Shown piece by piece: positions 23,453 to 32,222 of a stretch of 64,000 nt of DNA. The position numbers and the translations under genes are program-made. The stretch covers positions 2,170,001-2,234,000 of the forward strand of contig NZ_CP142523.1 in assembly GCF_036885605.1 (NCBI RefSeq), written 5' to 3'. The number at the start of each line of letters is the position of its first letter. The stretch's first letter is position 1. The stretch is from Janthinobacterium sp. TB1-E2 (lineage in GTDB: Bacteria; Pseudomonadota; Gammaproteobacteria; Burkholderiales; Burkholderiaceae_D). Below the pieces are notes generated by a model. The model was not told the origin of the DNA, ran no database searches, and saw only the letters and a list, made by a program, of their open reading frames with translations.

Positions 23453-24325
23453 ATGAACCCGCTGCTGTGGATCGCCCTCGTCACGGCCGCCATCGTCTTT
23501 TCGCTGTGGTTACCCCGCTGGCGCTTGAAGCGGGCCCTGGCCAGGCCCTTGCCGGCTGAAGGCCTGGCCGTGCTGGAAAAGAATATTCCCGTGTATCCGC
23601 GCATGCCGGCGCCGCTGCAGGAACAATTGCGCCGTCTCGTCGTGCAATTCCTGTATCAGAAGAAATTCGTCGGTTGCGGCGGCCTGGAGATCACGGACGA
23701 GATGCGCTATACCATCGCCGGCCAGGCTTGCCTGCTGCTGCTGAACCGCCAGACGCAGGTGTATCCGGAACTCGACACCATCCTCGTGTATCCCACGGAA
23801 TTCATCGTCACGCGCGATGAAGTGGGGCCGGGCGGCGTGGTGACGCCATCGGCCAATGGGCTATTGGGCGAATCCTGGGGCGATGGCAGAGTCGTGCTGG
23901 CCTGGGACCATGTGCAGCGCGGCGCGGCCGACTGGACCGATGGGCACAATGTCGTGCTGCATGAATTTGCCCACCAGCTCGACAGCGAATCGGGCGCCGC
24001 GAATGGCGCGCCGTATTTGCCCAGCGTGTCGAGCTACCGCAGCTGGGCCACCGTGCTGTCGCGCGACTTCGACAACCTGCGCCACGACGCCATCTACCAG
24101 CAGCACAGCGTGATGGACCATTACGGCGCCACGAATCCCGCCGAATTCTTTGCCGTGGCCACGGAAACCTTCTTTGAAAAACCGTACCAGATGGCCGAGC
24201 ACCACGAAGAACTGTACGCGCAATTCTTGCAGTACTACAAGGTCGACCCGCGCGACTGGATGGCGCCACCCGTGGAGCCCGAGCACATGGCCTCGCCGTT
24301 TCCCAACTACGCGGCACATTGGTAA
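23453..24325 (+). CDS. MtfA-like zinc peptidase (family M90) with N-terminal membrane anchor
   Basis: The protein has 290 residues from the ATG at 23453. A hydrophobic helix at residues 3-20 followed by PRWRLKR predicts an inner-membrane anchor with the body in the cytosol; E. coli MtfA (about 265 residues) lacks it. The zinc site HEFAH lies in VVLHEFAHQLDSE (near residue 172), and the third ligand is probably the Glu in EFFAVATETFFEKP. MtfA regulates the glucose phosphotransferase system by binding Mlc and has aminopeptidase activity; whether this applies here is unknown. It is convergent with the LytR-type regulator gene, four bases apart. Confidence 0.88.
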   Translation: MNPLLWIALVTAAIVFSLWLPRWRLKRALARPLPAEGLAVLEKNIPVYPRMPAPLQEQLRRLVVQFLYQKKFVGCGGLEITDEMRYTIAGQACLLLLNRQTQVYPELDTILVYPTEFIVTRDEVGPGGVVTPSANGLLGESWGDGRVVLAWDHVQRGAADWTDGHNVVLHEFAHQLDSESGAANGAPYLPSVSSYRSWATVLSRDFDNLRHDAIYQQHSVMDHYGATNPAEFFAVATETFFEKPYQMAEHHEELYAQFLQYYKVDPRDWMAPPVEPEHMASPFPNYAAHW

Positions 24326-24329
24326 GTAT

Positions 24330-25019
24330 TCAGCCCAGCAGCCGCTGTTTCAGCGCGGGATAACTGCTGCGCGACACGGGTATGCCCGTGCTGGTTTGCG
24401 TGTCGAGCGCGTATTTGCCGCCTGCCGCTATCTGCAGCCGTTTGAAACCGAGGCTGTTGACGATGTAGGAGCGGTGCACGCGCAGGAAGTGGGGCGGCAG
24501 CAGGGCCATGAGCTTGTCGATGGCCAGGTCGTGAAAACACTGTTCGCCGCTGCGCAGCACGATATTGCTGTAGTGGCCATCGGCTTGCACATGGTCGATG
24601 TCGGCCATGGCGATCCATTCCAGCGCGCCGCGTTTCTTGACGGCCAGCGAGGCCGCTTCCGTATGCCGTCCCGTGTAGCGTTGCAGCGCCTTGTGCAGGC
24701 GCTCGCGGCTGAAAGGCTTGGCAACGAAGTCGAGCACGCCGAACTCGAAGGCCGTGATCGAGCGTTCCGCGTGGGCCGAGACGATGATGGTCTGGAACGG
24801 GGCTGTCTGGGCCAGACGCAGCAAGTCATAGCCGTCCGCGCCATGCAGGTTCAAGTCCAGCAGCAGCAAGTCGACCTGTTCCTCGGCCAGCGCGGCCAGC
24901 GCTTGCGGGACATTGTCATGCAGCACCAGCGCCGTCAGGCGCGCGCCGAAATGCGCGCGCACCTCGCGTTCGAGGCCTTGCGCGATCAGCGGTTCATCTT
25001 CCAGTATCAACACATTCAT
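24330..25019 (-). CDS. LytTR-family response regulator (LytR/AlgR type)
   Basis: The protein has 229 residues from the ATG at 25019, overlapping the kinase gene by four bases (ATGA). The receiver domain (1-120) has acidic residues near position 7 (LEDEP), the phosphoacceptor Asp in LLLLDLNLHG and the conserved Lys in VAKPF. The LytTR DNA-binding domain (about 130-229) shows the typical DIDHVQADGHYSNI, HFLRVHRSYIVN and the final PVSRSSYPALKQRL. Such regulators control cell-surface, metabolite-uptake or biofilm genes. It forms a two-component system with the upstream kinase; no target is evident. Confidence 0.93.
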   Translation of the reverse strand: MNVLILEDEPLIAQGLEREVRAHFGARLTALVLHDNVPQALAALAEEQVDLLLLDLNLHGADGYDLLRLAQTAPFQTIIVSAHAERSITAFEFGVLDFVAKPFSRERLHKALQRYTGRHTEAASLAVKKRGALEWIAMADIDHVQADGHYSNIVLRSGEQCFHDLAIDKLMALLPPHFLRVHRSYIVNSLGFKRLQIAAGGKYALDTQTSTGIPVSRSSYPALKQRLLG

Positions 25020-26677
25020 GGCGCCGCCGGCAAGGTAAACGTGAGGCGCCAGCCAGCCTGCTGCTGTTCGCTCGCATATTCACGCTCATAGCGGGCCGCA
25101 TCGCCAAACACGGCGTGCAGGCTGGCGCGGATGTACTGTTCGCCCACGCCGCTGCCCGCATGCGGTCGCGCCTCGCCTTCGGGCAGCAGCAGGGTGAGCA
25201 CGTGCGTTTGCGCGCGTTGTGCGATGCTCAGGATAAAGACCGCGCCATGGCGGTAGCGGTTGTGGCTGAACGCATTTTCCAGCGCCGTCAGCAAGGTGGC
25301 GGGCGGCACGGTGATGCCCGCCGCCTCGCCATTGAGCTGCAGGCTGCATTGCTGCTGCAGCCGCGTGCCCATGATGCTCAGGTAGTTCTCGCACAGGGCC
25401 AGTTCCTGCGTCAGGGCGATGCTGGGCTGCTGGGCGAATTCGTTGAGCATGCGCAACTCGGCGCCCAGTGCCTCGATGAAGGTTTCGGCCGCCTGCGGCG
25501 ATTGCGCGTTGAGTTCGCTGATCAGGCTCAGGGAATTCATCAGGAAATGCGGTTGCATGCTTTTACGCAAGAGCTGGTTTTCCAGCTGCTGGGCGCGTGC
25601 CGCCTTGCTGCGTTCGCGCAGCAGCTGGGCCAGCAGTTGCGCGCACAGGGGCAGTAGCATGAAGCACACGACGAGGGCGAAGCCCCCTTCGGCAAACTGG
25701 CTGCCCGTCAGCAGGAACAGGGCGCACGAGGCCAGCGCGATCAAGGTGCCGCCGAGACTGCCCGGCAGGCGGCGCCACAGGGCGCCCAGGTTGAGCGCCA
25801 GGCTCGCTGCCAGACCCGTCAGAAACATCGACCAGCAGCGCGAGTCGAAATGCGCGGGCAGCGCGCCGGCCAGCGCGATGCCCGCCAGCAGTACCGCCGC
25901 CGCCAGCGGCCAGCGCGGCAGCCGGTATGCCGTATAAAAATACAGGGGCAGCAAGGCGGAAAACAGCCAGGTCAGGGCGCTGACGGCGTACAGGCGCGGC
26001 AAATGCATGGGATAGGCATAGCCGGCAACGCTGCGCCAGAGTTCCACCACCAGCAGCAGCGCCGCCACCAGGCACAGCGCGGCAAACATGGCCCAGTGCC
26101 GCTGCCGCTGGTACAGCGCCGTCAAGGCGAGAAACAGCAGGGCGACGGCACCCAAGGCCCCGGCCAGCAGCAGCGGCGGCAGCCGGTACCAGGCCAGCGC
26201 CGCGCGGTAGCCTTGCCGGTCGACCAGGTACAGCGCGTACAGTGGCGACGCCAGGCGGGCAGGCGCCTGCTGCGTCGACAGCAGCAGGCGCAGGTGATGT
26301 CTGCCCATGGCCAACTGCCGTGGCGTCAGGTGGATGGCGAAATCGATGTCGCCCGCGCGTTCCCCGCTGGCCTGGCGGGCCGGTTGGCCATTGCTGCCGA
26401 TCAATATGTCATCGAGCCAGACTTCGCTGGAAGCCAGCGCCGACAGCACCAGCAGCTGCGTCGACGAGGGCGTGGCGGCCACAGTGAGGTCGCGCTCGAC
26501 GCACAGCAGCAGGCCCGGCTTGAGCAACTGGTACAGCGAGGCGGCGGGCGTGGTGCTGGTTGTGCCGCAGGCGCGCCAGCCTTCGGCCAGCGATAGCCTG
26601 TCCATGCCCATGGCGAAAGAGGGCAAGGCCAGGCAGCACAGCAGCAGGTAGCGGAAGCAGGAGGGCATGGCGGGCAT
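25016..26677 (-). CDS. LytS/YehU-type sensor histidine kinase with 7-TM sensor region
   Basis: The protein has 553 residues from the ATG at 26677 (an alternative Met lies three codons on). After a signal-like segment, residues 25-165 form an extracytoplasmic domain of the 7TMR-DISM-extracellular type. Seven hydrophobic helices follow at about 170-350. The cytosolic kinase belongs to the His_kinase (LytS) class, with the phospho-histidine in MQPHFLMNSLSLISELN near residue 372 and an ATPase region with ALENAFSHNRY. It overlaps its response regulator by four bases. The signal is probably an extracellular small molecule or carbohydrate, as is usual for DISM sensors, but this is inference. Confidence 0.9.
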   Translation of the reverse strand: MPAMPSCFRYLLLCCLALPSFAMGMDRLSLAEGWRACGTTSTTPAASLYQLLKPGLLLCVERDLTVAATPSSTQLLVLSALASSEVWLDDILIGSNGQPARQASGERAGDIDFAIHLTPRQLAMGRHHLRLLLSTQQAPARLASPLYALYLVDRQGYRAALAWYRLPPLLLAGALGAVALLFLALTALYQRQRHWAMFAALCLVAALLLVVELWRSVAGYAYPMHLPRLYAVSALTWLFSALLPLYFYTAYRLPRWPLAAAVLLAGIALAGALPAHFDSRCWSMFLTGLAASLALNLGALWRRLPGSLGGTLIALASCALFLLTGSQFAEGGFALVVCFMLLPLCAQLLAQLLRERSKAARAQQLENQLLRKSMQPHFLMNSLSLISELNAQSPQAAETFIEALGAELRMLNEFAQQPSIALTQELALCENYLSIMGTRLQQQCSLQLNGEAAGITVPPATLLTALENAFSHNRYRHGAVFILSIAQRAQTHVLTLLLPEGEARPHAGSGVGEQYIRASLHAVFGDAARYEREYASEQQQAGWRLTFTLPAAP

Positions 26678-26841
26678 TGTAGCTGCTCATTTGCCAACCC
26701 TTTGCAACATTTTCATCCACTTCGGTGCCGTTCATGCGGGCCACGTGCATTTCGTGCACGGCCCGCCAATAGTGTGTAAAAGACACTTACCATGCATCAG
26801 CGCCGTGCTGTGGACACGGCCCTCACCATGGAATATTAATT

Positions 26842-28956
26842 ATGCAAAGCAGCAAATACTACGGTTTCGCCGGCGCGCTGGCGCTGTTCTGCGGCGCGGC
26901 GCAAGCCGCCGCCGCTCCCTCATCCGCTCCTTCCGCTGCTCTGGCCGCGCGCCTGGCCGATTTCGACGGCTGGGTCGCCCAGCGCATGGACAAGGCACGC
27001 ATCCCGGGCGTGACCGTCGGGTTCAGCCAGGGCGACGTGGAATGGGTCAAAGGCTATGGCTATGCGGACCTGGAAAACCGCGTGCCGGCCACAGCCCGGT
27101 CCAGCTACCGGCTCGCGTCCGTCACCAAGCCCATGACGGCGGTGGCCATCCTGCAACTGGTGGAACAGGGCAAGATCGACCTGGATGCGCCCGTGCAAAC
27201 GTATGTGCCGTATTTCCCCGTCAAACCGTTTCCCGTGACGGTGCGCCAGTTACTGGGCCACCTGGGCGGCATCGACGCCTACCGTAACAGCAAGGCGGAG
27301 AAGCACTTCAAGGAGCACAAGGATACGCGCCAGTCCATCGCCGTCTTCGAGCAGTTCGACCTGATCGCCGAACCGGGCACGCGCTTTCGCTACACCAGCT
27401 ACGGCTACAACCTGCTGGGTGCCGTCATCGAGAGTGCCTCGGGCGAAAGCTATGGCGGCTACATGCGGCGCCACGTATGGGGGCCGCTGGGCATGGACAC
27501 GATCGTGATGGATGACCCCGACGCCGTGATCGCCCATCGCGTGCGCGGCTACCGGCTGGCCGGCAAGGAGTGGAAAAATGCGGAATTCGTCGACATCAGC
27601 AGCCGCTTTTCCGCCGGCGGCACGCGCGCCAGCGTGCCCGACATGCTGGCGTTCGGCAGGGGCGTGCATGAAGGCAAGATACTCTCGGCGGCCAGCGTGG
27701 CCGCCATGGTGCAGCCGATGGCCACGCGCGCCGGCCGCTTGACGGACTATGGCATGGGCTGGGAAGTCGTCCCGACGGGCGGGCGCTACGCGATTGCCCA
27801 CAGCGGCCAGCAGCCGGAGACCGTCACCTATCTGTACAGTTTTCCCTCGCGCAAGCTCACCATTGCCGTCGCCGCCAATCTCGAGCGCGTCAATCCCGAG
27901 GCGTTCGTGCAGCGCCTGTTCGAGGTGGTCACGGGCGAAGCGTGGCAGCTGAACACGTATATCGCCGATGCGGGCGCGCAGCGCGCGTACCAGGTGGCGC
28001 AAGGCTTGTTCGAAGAGGGCAGGTCATACGCGGAGCGCACGGATCAGCCGTATGCCGAGGCGGCCGCCACGCGCGAAGCATTTACGCAAATCAACCGGCA
28101 AGCGCTGGCGCCCGATGCCAGGGCGGCGCGCGCCTTCATCGACGCGGCCCGCCATCCCGCAGGCGGCCGCGTGTTTCTCACGGCCGGCGCCAGTATGGCC
28201 GGGCAGTTGCGCCAGTCGGGCGTCGACTTGAATCAATACGCGCGCGGCGGCGCGCTGGCGTTTGCGCGCGACTATGTCCTGTTGTCGCAAGGAACAAAGG
28301 CCGGCGCCTTGCCCCGTTTCGACCCTGCCTTCGAGCAAGCCATCATGACCCTGGCCGGCAGCTGGGACCGCACGGCCGCCATCGCCTGGCCGGCCGCGGC
28401 CCCATCCATCGCCGCGCTCGATAGCCAGCTGCGCACGGCCTTCCGTGGCCAGCGCGCCTATCCCGATTTCGTGCCCGAGCTGCAGGAACTGGCGCAAGCG
28501 TCGGCCGCGCGCGGCGAGATAGATACGGCGCTGGCGGCCAGCCGCCTGGCCGTGGAACTGTATCCGCTCAGCGACCGCGCACATGCGCTGCAAGGCTTGA
28601 CCCTGCTGCGCGCAAGCAAGACGGAAGCGGCCCTCGCCGCCCTGCGCCTGGCGCTGGAGCGCGATCCGCTCGGTGCGGCCAACCCGGCGGCGCTGAACCT
28701 GGAAGCCTACCGTTTGAAAGGCAGCGGCGCCGTGGCGCAAGGCATGGCCGTGCTGCAGGCGGCCGTCCGCCTGCATCCGCGCGACGCGAATCTGCAGGAT
28801 AGCCTGGCCGAGTTTTATGTCGAGCAAGGCTTGCGCCCGCAGGCTGTCGAGGCCTACCGGCAGGCGCTGCGGCTCGATCCCCGCTATCCGGGCGCCGTGG
28901 GCGCAAAAGCGGCGATCCTCCGCCTCGCTGGCGAGACGAAGGCGCTGGCGCCTTAG
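26842..28956 (+). CDS. LACTB-like serine hydrolase with C-terminal TPR region
   Basis: The protein has 704 residues from the ATG at 26842; no clear ribosome site is visible. A signal peptide (1-24, ending QAA) sends it to the periplasm. The class-C beta-lactamase fold covers about 30-370. The nucleophile is Ser93 with Lys96 (SVTK), the tyrosine motif is YTSYGY at 184-189, and HSGQQPE near 319 replaces KTG. The YTSYGY form resembles eukaryotic LACTB more than true beta-lactamases, so peptidase or esterase activity is likelier than drug resistance. The C-terminal 250 residues are helical, with TPR-like units (EFYVEQGLRPQAVEAYRQAL), suggesting protein partners. Neighbours give no further clue. 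Confidence 0.88.
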   Translation: MQSSKYYGFAGALALFCGAAQAAAAPSSAPSAALAARLADFDGWVAQRMDKARIPGVTVGFSQGDVEWVKGYGYADLENRVPATARSSYRLASVTKPMTAVAILQLVEQGKIDLDAPVQTYVPYFPVKPFPVTVRQLLGHLGGIDAYRNSKAEKHFKEHKDTRQSIAVFEQFDLIAEPGTRFRYTSYGYNLLGAVIESASGESYGGYMRRHVWGPLGMDTIVMDDPDAVIAHRVRGYRLAGKEWKNAEFVDISSRFSAGGTRASVPDMLAFGRGVHEGKILSAASVAAMVQPMATRAGRLTDYGMGWEVVPTGGRYAIAHSGQQPETVTYLYSFPSRKLTIAVAANLERVNPEAFVQRLFEVVTGEAWQLNTYIADAGAQRAYQVAQGLFEEGRSYAERTDQPYAEAAATREAFTQINRQALAPDARAARAFIDAARHPAGGRVFLTAGASMAGQLRQSGVDLNQYARGGALAFARDYVLLSQGTKAGALPRFDPAFEQAIMTLAGSWDRTAAIAWPAAAPSIAALDSQLRTAFRGQRAYPDFVPELQELAQASAARGEIDTALAASRLAVELYPLSDRAHALQGLTLLRASKTEAALAALRLALERDPLGAANPAALNLEAYRLKGSGAVAQGMAVLQAAVRLHPRDANLQDSLAEFYVEQGLRPQAVEAYRQALRLDPRYPGAVGAKAAILRLAGETKALAP

Positions 28957-29129
28957 AACAGCTAATGGGCTTTGCGCGCACAACAATTCCTGTCCGATAT
29001 CCGTAGCCCGTACGGCGCAGCCGCATGATTGGCGGCTGTGTGCGCAAGCGAACGGTATTTCGCCGGCGGCAAGCGCACGCTATCGTAGCGGCGCACGGTG
29101 CGCCAGCAGCCGACCAGGAGGGCCGTATC

Positions 29130-29696
29130 ATGTCACGCATCATCGCAGGTCATTTTCAGTTGCAGGAGCAGATCGACGCCGCGCGCGCGGCCCTGAACCA
29201 GGCGGGCTTTCCCGACAGCCGCATCAGTTCCTTCTTTGTCAACCAGCCGGGCCAGCATGATTTGCACGCGCTTGGCGGCGACCGCGACATGTCGCCTGGG
29301 GCCAAGGAAACGCCGGAAGGCGTAGTGGAAGGCGCGGCCGTCGGGGCCGCCGTCGGTGCCGGCATCGGCGCGGCCACCACCCTGGCGACGGGGCCGCTGG
29401 GCCCGGTGGTGGGGGCGCTCGTGGGCGCCCATGTGGGTTCGCTCTACAGTTTCAATAAAATGAAAGACGCGGGCGAACCCGAAGCAAATGGCGAGGGTAA
29501 TGGCGAAAATCGTCGCCAGCCCCGCCATCCGGGCATGCTGATCGCCGTCGCGCTCGGTGGCCTTGAGGAGCGCGAACGGGCGCTCGAGACCTTGCACCGT
29601 CTCGGCGCCGAGCACATCGAGGAAGCGGAAGGCACGATCGCCAATGGCGACTGGCTGGATTTCGATCCACTCAGCATACCCGTGCTGGTGGCGTGA
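29130..29696 (+). CDS. Glycine-zipper protein with YflT-like N-terminus, possible stress protein
   Basis: The protein has 188 residues. The ATG at 29130 is supported by AGGAGG nine bases upstream. The N-terminus (residues 4-40, IIAGHFQLQEQIDAARAALN) resembles the fold seen in general stress proteins that predict a ferredoxin-like domain. Residues 65-110 form a Gly/Ala-rich double helix (GAAVGAAVGAGIGAATTLAT), a glycine zipper likely to insert in or sit on a membrane. The C-terminal part repeats the ferredoxin-like pattern (ALGGLEERERALETLHRLGA). There is no signal peptide, so it should face the cytosol. Function is unknown. Confidence 0.7.
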   Translation: MSRIIAGHFQLQEQIDAARAALNQAGFPDSRISSFFVNQPGQHDLHALGGDRDMSPGAKETPEGVVEGAAVGAAVGAGIGAATTLATGPLGPVVGALVGAHVGSLYSFNKMKDAGEPEANGEGNGENRRQPRHPGMLIAVALGGLEERERALETLHRLGAEHIEEAEGTIANGDWLDFDPLSIPVLVA

Positions 29697-29892
29697 ATCG
29701 GCGCGCCAGCCGCGGAATATGCATAAATTCCGCGCTGCATGAAATTTAGGTATGATCCTTGTTAGTATTCGTAATTATTGGTAAACAATGCCGACAGGGA
29801 TAGTTTCCGCGCGCCCGAAGTGACACTGGACCAAGGTGACTGCCTGTAGTACTTGCCTCGCATGCTAACGGGTATGAATAGGAGGTCGCGTC

Positions 29893-30252
29893 ATGACACA
29901 GGCATGGTTCATTCTGACACGGGCCGATGGGCGCGACATCTGCGCGCCCTCGCCGGCACAGCTGGCCGATGCGCTGGCCGAGGTCTACCGCGGCGGAGCC
30001 GTGGCGCAGGATGGCAGCCCGGCCGCCGTCCTGTTGCGTTTTGGTTACGACGATGGCTTGATGTATCAGGTCGAGGTCGCTAGCGGAGGCGAAGTCACTT
30101 TCGAGGAATGGTCGGACCGCGATTGCGAAATCGCCCTGGCCAGTCCGCGCCACATGTCGGCCCTGCCGCAGGACGACGCGCTGCAGCTGTGGCAGTGGCT
30201 GGCGCAGCGCCAGGTGGCAAAGATCCGCAGCCAGCCCTGGCAGGGCGGCTAG
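29893..30252 (+). CDS. Hypothetical cytosolic protein
   Basis: The protein has 119 residues. The ATG at 29893 has a good GGAGG site eight bases upstream. There is no signal peptide or membrane helix. The sequence alternates strands and helices (QAWFILTRADGRDI, AVLLRFGYDDGLMYQVEVA) and is acidic and Trp-containing. It is not a family I recognise. It runs toward the universal stress protein gene, ending 20 bases from it in convergent orientation. The good ribosome site and codon use support it as a real gene. Confidence 0.6.
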   Translation: MTQAWFILTRADGRDICAPSPAQLADALAEVYRGGAVAQDGSPAAVLLRFGYDDGLMYQVEVASGGEVTFEEWSDRDCEIALASPRHMSALPQDDALQLWQWLAQRQVAKIRSQPWQGG

Positions 30253-30272
30253 CCCGCCGCTTTCAATACACC

Positions 30273-31139
30273 CTAGTGCGCCATCAGCACGGGGATCGTC
30301 ATGCTTTGCAGAATTGTGCGCGTGACGCCACCGAGGATGGTTTCGCGCAGGCGCGAATGACCATACGCCCCCATTACCAGCAAGTCGGCCGACAGGTCGG
30401 CCGCCTGCGACAGCAGCGCTTCGCCGATATCGCCGCGCCGCACGCCACCGCCATCGAGCAAATGCAGCCGCGCTTCCACGCCGTGGCGCGCCAGGTATTG
30501 CGTCAGTTCCGCGCCCGGCTGTTCGCCGTGCTCGGCGGCATGCACCTGGGCGTCGAAGATAGCCACGTGGACTTGGCCGGCGCGCTGCAGCAGGGGCAGG
30601 GCGGCGCTCACGGCGCGGCTCGCTTCCTTGCTGGCGTTCCAGGATATGAGTACATTGCGCGCGGCCGCCGGCGGCGCCAGCAGGGGCAGCGGCGGCGCAT
30701 ACGGCACGATCAGCACGGGACGTCCCGAATGCAGCAGCACGTAGGCGGGAAAGTCGCGCATCACGGACGGCGATTTATCCTTGGCATTGTATTGGCTGAT
30801 GACGACCAGGTCCGCATAGCGGGCCAGCAGGCTGATGCCGCCCGCCGCCTCGTCGTCGAGCACGCGCTGTTCGAACGAAGCGACGCCGGCTGCGCGCACC
30901 TGCGCCTCGAAACCGTCGAGGGCGTGCGTGGCCCGGTCGCGCAGGAAGTTCAGGTGCAAGCTCAGGTTCGGGTCGGCATCGAGGTCGGGCTGGTTCTGGT
31001 ACAGCAGGCGCGACACGCCCGTCAGCGCCACACCCGTCAGGTGGCCGCCGCAAGCCTGGGCGATGCTGGCCGCCGCTTCGATGCGGGCGGCGCGCCCGGC
31101 GCTGTCGTCGATGTGGAGCAATACGGTCTTGTACGTCAT
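30273..31139 (-). CDS. Tandem universal stress protein (UspA family)
   Basis: The protein has 288 residues. I chose the ATG at 31139, which has AGAGGAC upstream and fits the Usp start YKTVLLHIDDSAGRAAR. Two Usp domains lie in tandem (about 1-150 and 160-288). The second has the ATP-type motif GAYGHSRLRETILGG; the first is degenerate. Tandem Usp proteins help cells survive starvation and low oxygen. The gene is divergent from phaB, and an FNR/Anr-like box lies in the 168-base gap, which fits the usual low-oxygen control of usp genes. Confidence 0.93.
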   Translation of the reverse strand: MTYKTVLLHIDDSAGRAARIEAAASIAQACGGHLTGVALTGVSRLLYQNQPDLDADPNLSLHLNFLRDRATHALDGFEAQVRAAGVASFEQRVLDDEAAGGISLLARYADLVVISQYNAKDKSPSVMRDFPAYVLLHSGRPVLIVPYAPPLPLLAPPAAARNVLISWNASKEASRAVSAALPLLQRAGQVHVAIFDAQVHAAEHGEQPGAELTQYLARHGVEARLHLLDGGGVRRGDIGEALLSQAADLSADLLVMGAYGHSRLRETILGGVTRTILQSMTIPVLMAH

Positions 31140-31222
31140 GGCTTGTCCTCTCGCTGTGCAGTAGCGGCCATTCTGGCACAGTCCGGGGTGCCGGCCGCGC
31201 ACGACTGCATCAGGCTGAGCAC

Positions 31223-31264
31223 TTGATCTGGCGCAAGGCTGGCAATAAAAACTGCTCCTACACT
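31223..31264 (+). promoter_or_regulatory. FNR/Anr-like box with spaced -10 element before phaB
   Basis: TTGAT-CTGG-CGCAA at 31223-31236 matches the FNR/Anr consensus TTGAT-N4-ATCAA in eight of ten positions. A -10-like TACACT lies at 31259-31264. If transcription starts at 31271, the box is centred at -41.5, the classic class II FNR position. The gap is shared with the divergent usp gene, which may be controlled from the same site. It is a candidate only. Confidence 0.5.
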
Positions 31265-31307
31265 TGATGCCACGCAGAACAACCATAACAAGCGGGGAGA
31301 GACAGTC

Positions 31308-32054
31308 ATGAAGGAACAAAAGGTAGCGCTGGTCACGGGCGGCATGGGCGGCCTGGGGACGGCCTTGTGCCGCCGCCTGCATGGGGCGGGCTTTGCCGTC
31401 GTGGCCGCGCATACGCCGGACAATGCGCGGGTGGCAAGCTGGCTCGACGAGCAGCAGGCGCAGCAGTATTATTTCCATCCGCTGGCCATCGACGTGACGG
31501 ATTTCGCTGCCTGCAGCGAGGCCGTGGCCAGCGTGCTGGCGCAGTTCGGCCGCATCGACGTGCTCGTCAACAACGCCGGCATCACGCGCGACCAGAGCAT
31601 GCGCAAGATGGAATTGCCGCACTGGTCCGAGGTCATGCGTACCAATCTCGACAGCCTGTTCAACATGAGCAAGCAGGTGCTCGAACCGATGCTCGAACAT
31701 AAATGGGGCCGCATCATCAATATCTCGTCCGTCAACGGCCAGAAGGGCGCGTTTGGCCAGTGCAACTACGCAGCCGCCAAGGCGGGTGTGCATGGTTTCA
31801 GCAAGGCGCTGGCGCTGGAAGTGGCGCGCCACGGCATCACCGTCAACACGGTCTCGCCCGGCTATCTGCGCACGCAGATGGTGACGGCCGTGCCCGCCGA
31901 TATCATGGAAACGAAGATCCTGCCGCAAATTCCCCTGGGCCGCCTGGGCGAGCCGGACGAAGTGGCGGCCCTGGTCGCTTACCTGGCGTCGGACGAGGCG
32001 GCGTTTGTGACGGGCGCGAACATCGCCATCAATGGCGGACAGCACATGAGTTAA
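31308..32054 (+). CDS. phaB: Acetoacetyl-CoA reductase (PhaB/PhbB)
   Basis: The protein has 248 residues from the ATG at 31308, with GGGGAGAG upstream. It is a short-chain dehydrogenase. The cofactor site is TGGMGGLG at residues 10-17, followed by NNAG near residue 88. The catalytic Ser is in NISSVNGQKG, with Tyr and Lys in YAAAKAG. The motifs GITRD and the end TGANIAINGGQHM are those of PhaB, which reduces acetoacetyl-CoA to (R)-3-hydroxybutyryl-CoA with NADPH for polyhydroxybutyrate synthesis. phaA and phaC are not nearby. The promoter region suggests low-oxygen control. Confidence 0.93.
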   Translation: MKEQKVALVTGGMGGLGTALCRRLHGAGFAVVAAHTPDNARVASWLDEQQAQQYYFHPLAIDVTDFAACSEAVASVLAQFGRIDVLVNNAGITRDQSMRKMELPHWSEVMRTNLDSLFNMSKQVLEPMLEHKWGRIINISSVNGQKGAFGQCNYAAAKAGVHGFSKALALEVARHGITVNTVSPGYLRTQMVTAVPADIMETKILPQIPLGRLGEPDEVAALVAYLASDEAAFVTGANIAINGGQHMS

Positions 32055-32169
32055 GCAAGCGTACAGCTTGCGCAGAGGCAATGGCAGTAGAGGAGACCCG
32101 TCCACCCAGCCGGCGCATAGACGCCGACGGAGGATGGCAGGCAGTATGGCGGTTACGCTGGAGTACAGG

Positions 32170-32200
32170 GGGCAGGGCAGCGATGCCTTGCCCTTTGTTG
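32170..32200 (+). terminator. Probable phaB terminator
   Basis: GGGCAGGGCA (32170-32179) pairs with TGCCTTGCCC (32184-32193), one mismatch, around a GCGA loop and is followed by TTTGTTGT. It lies 116 bases after phaB. The opposing zinc-finger gene ends 22 bases further on. Confidence 0.5.
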
Positions 32201-32222
32201 TGGTGCCGCCGTTACGCTCCCC

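Noticed and set aside
26828-26839. Three-codon upstream frame (ATG GAA TAT TAA) before the LACTB-like gene
   Set aside because: Too short to support; probably chance, although the downstream ATG lacks a clear ribosome site.
26842-28956. Antibiotic beta-lactamase
   Set aside because: The YTSYGY and HSG motifs and the TPR tail fit LACTB-like or esterase-type hydrolases, not resistance enzymes.
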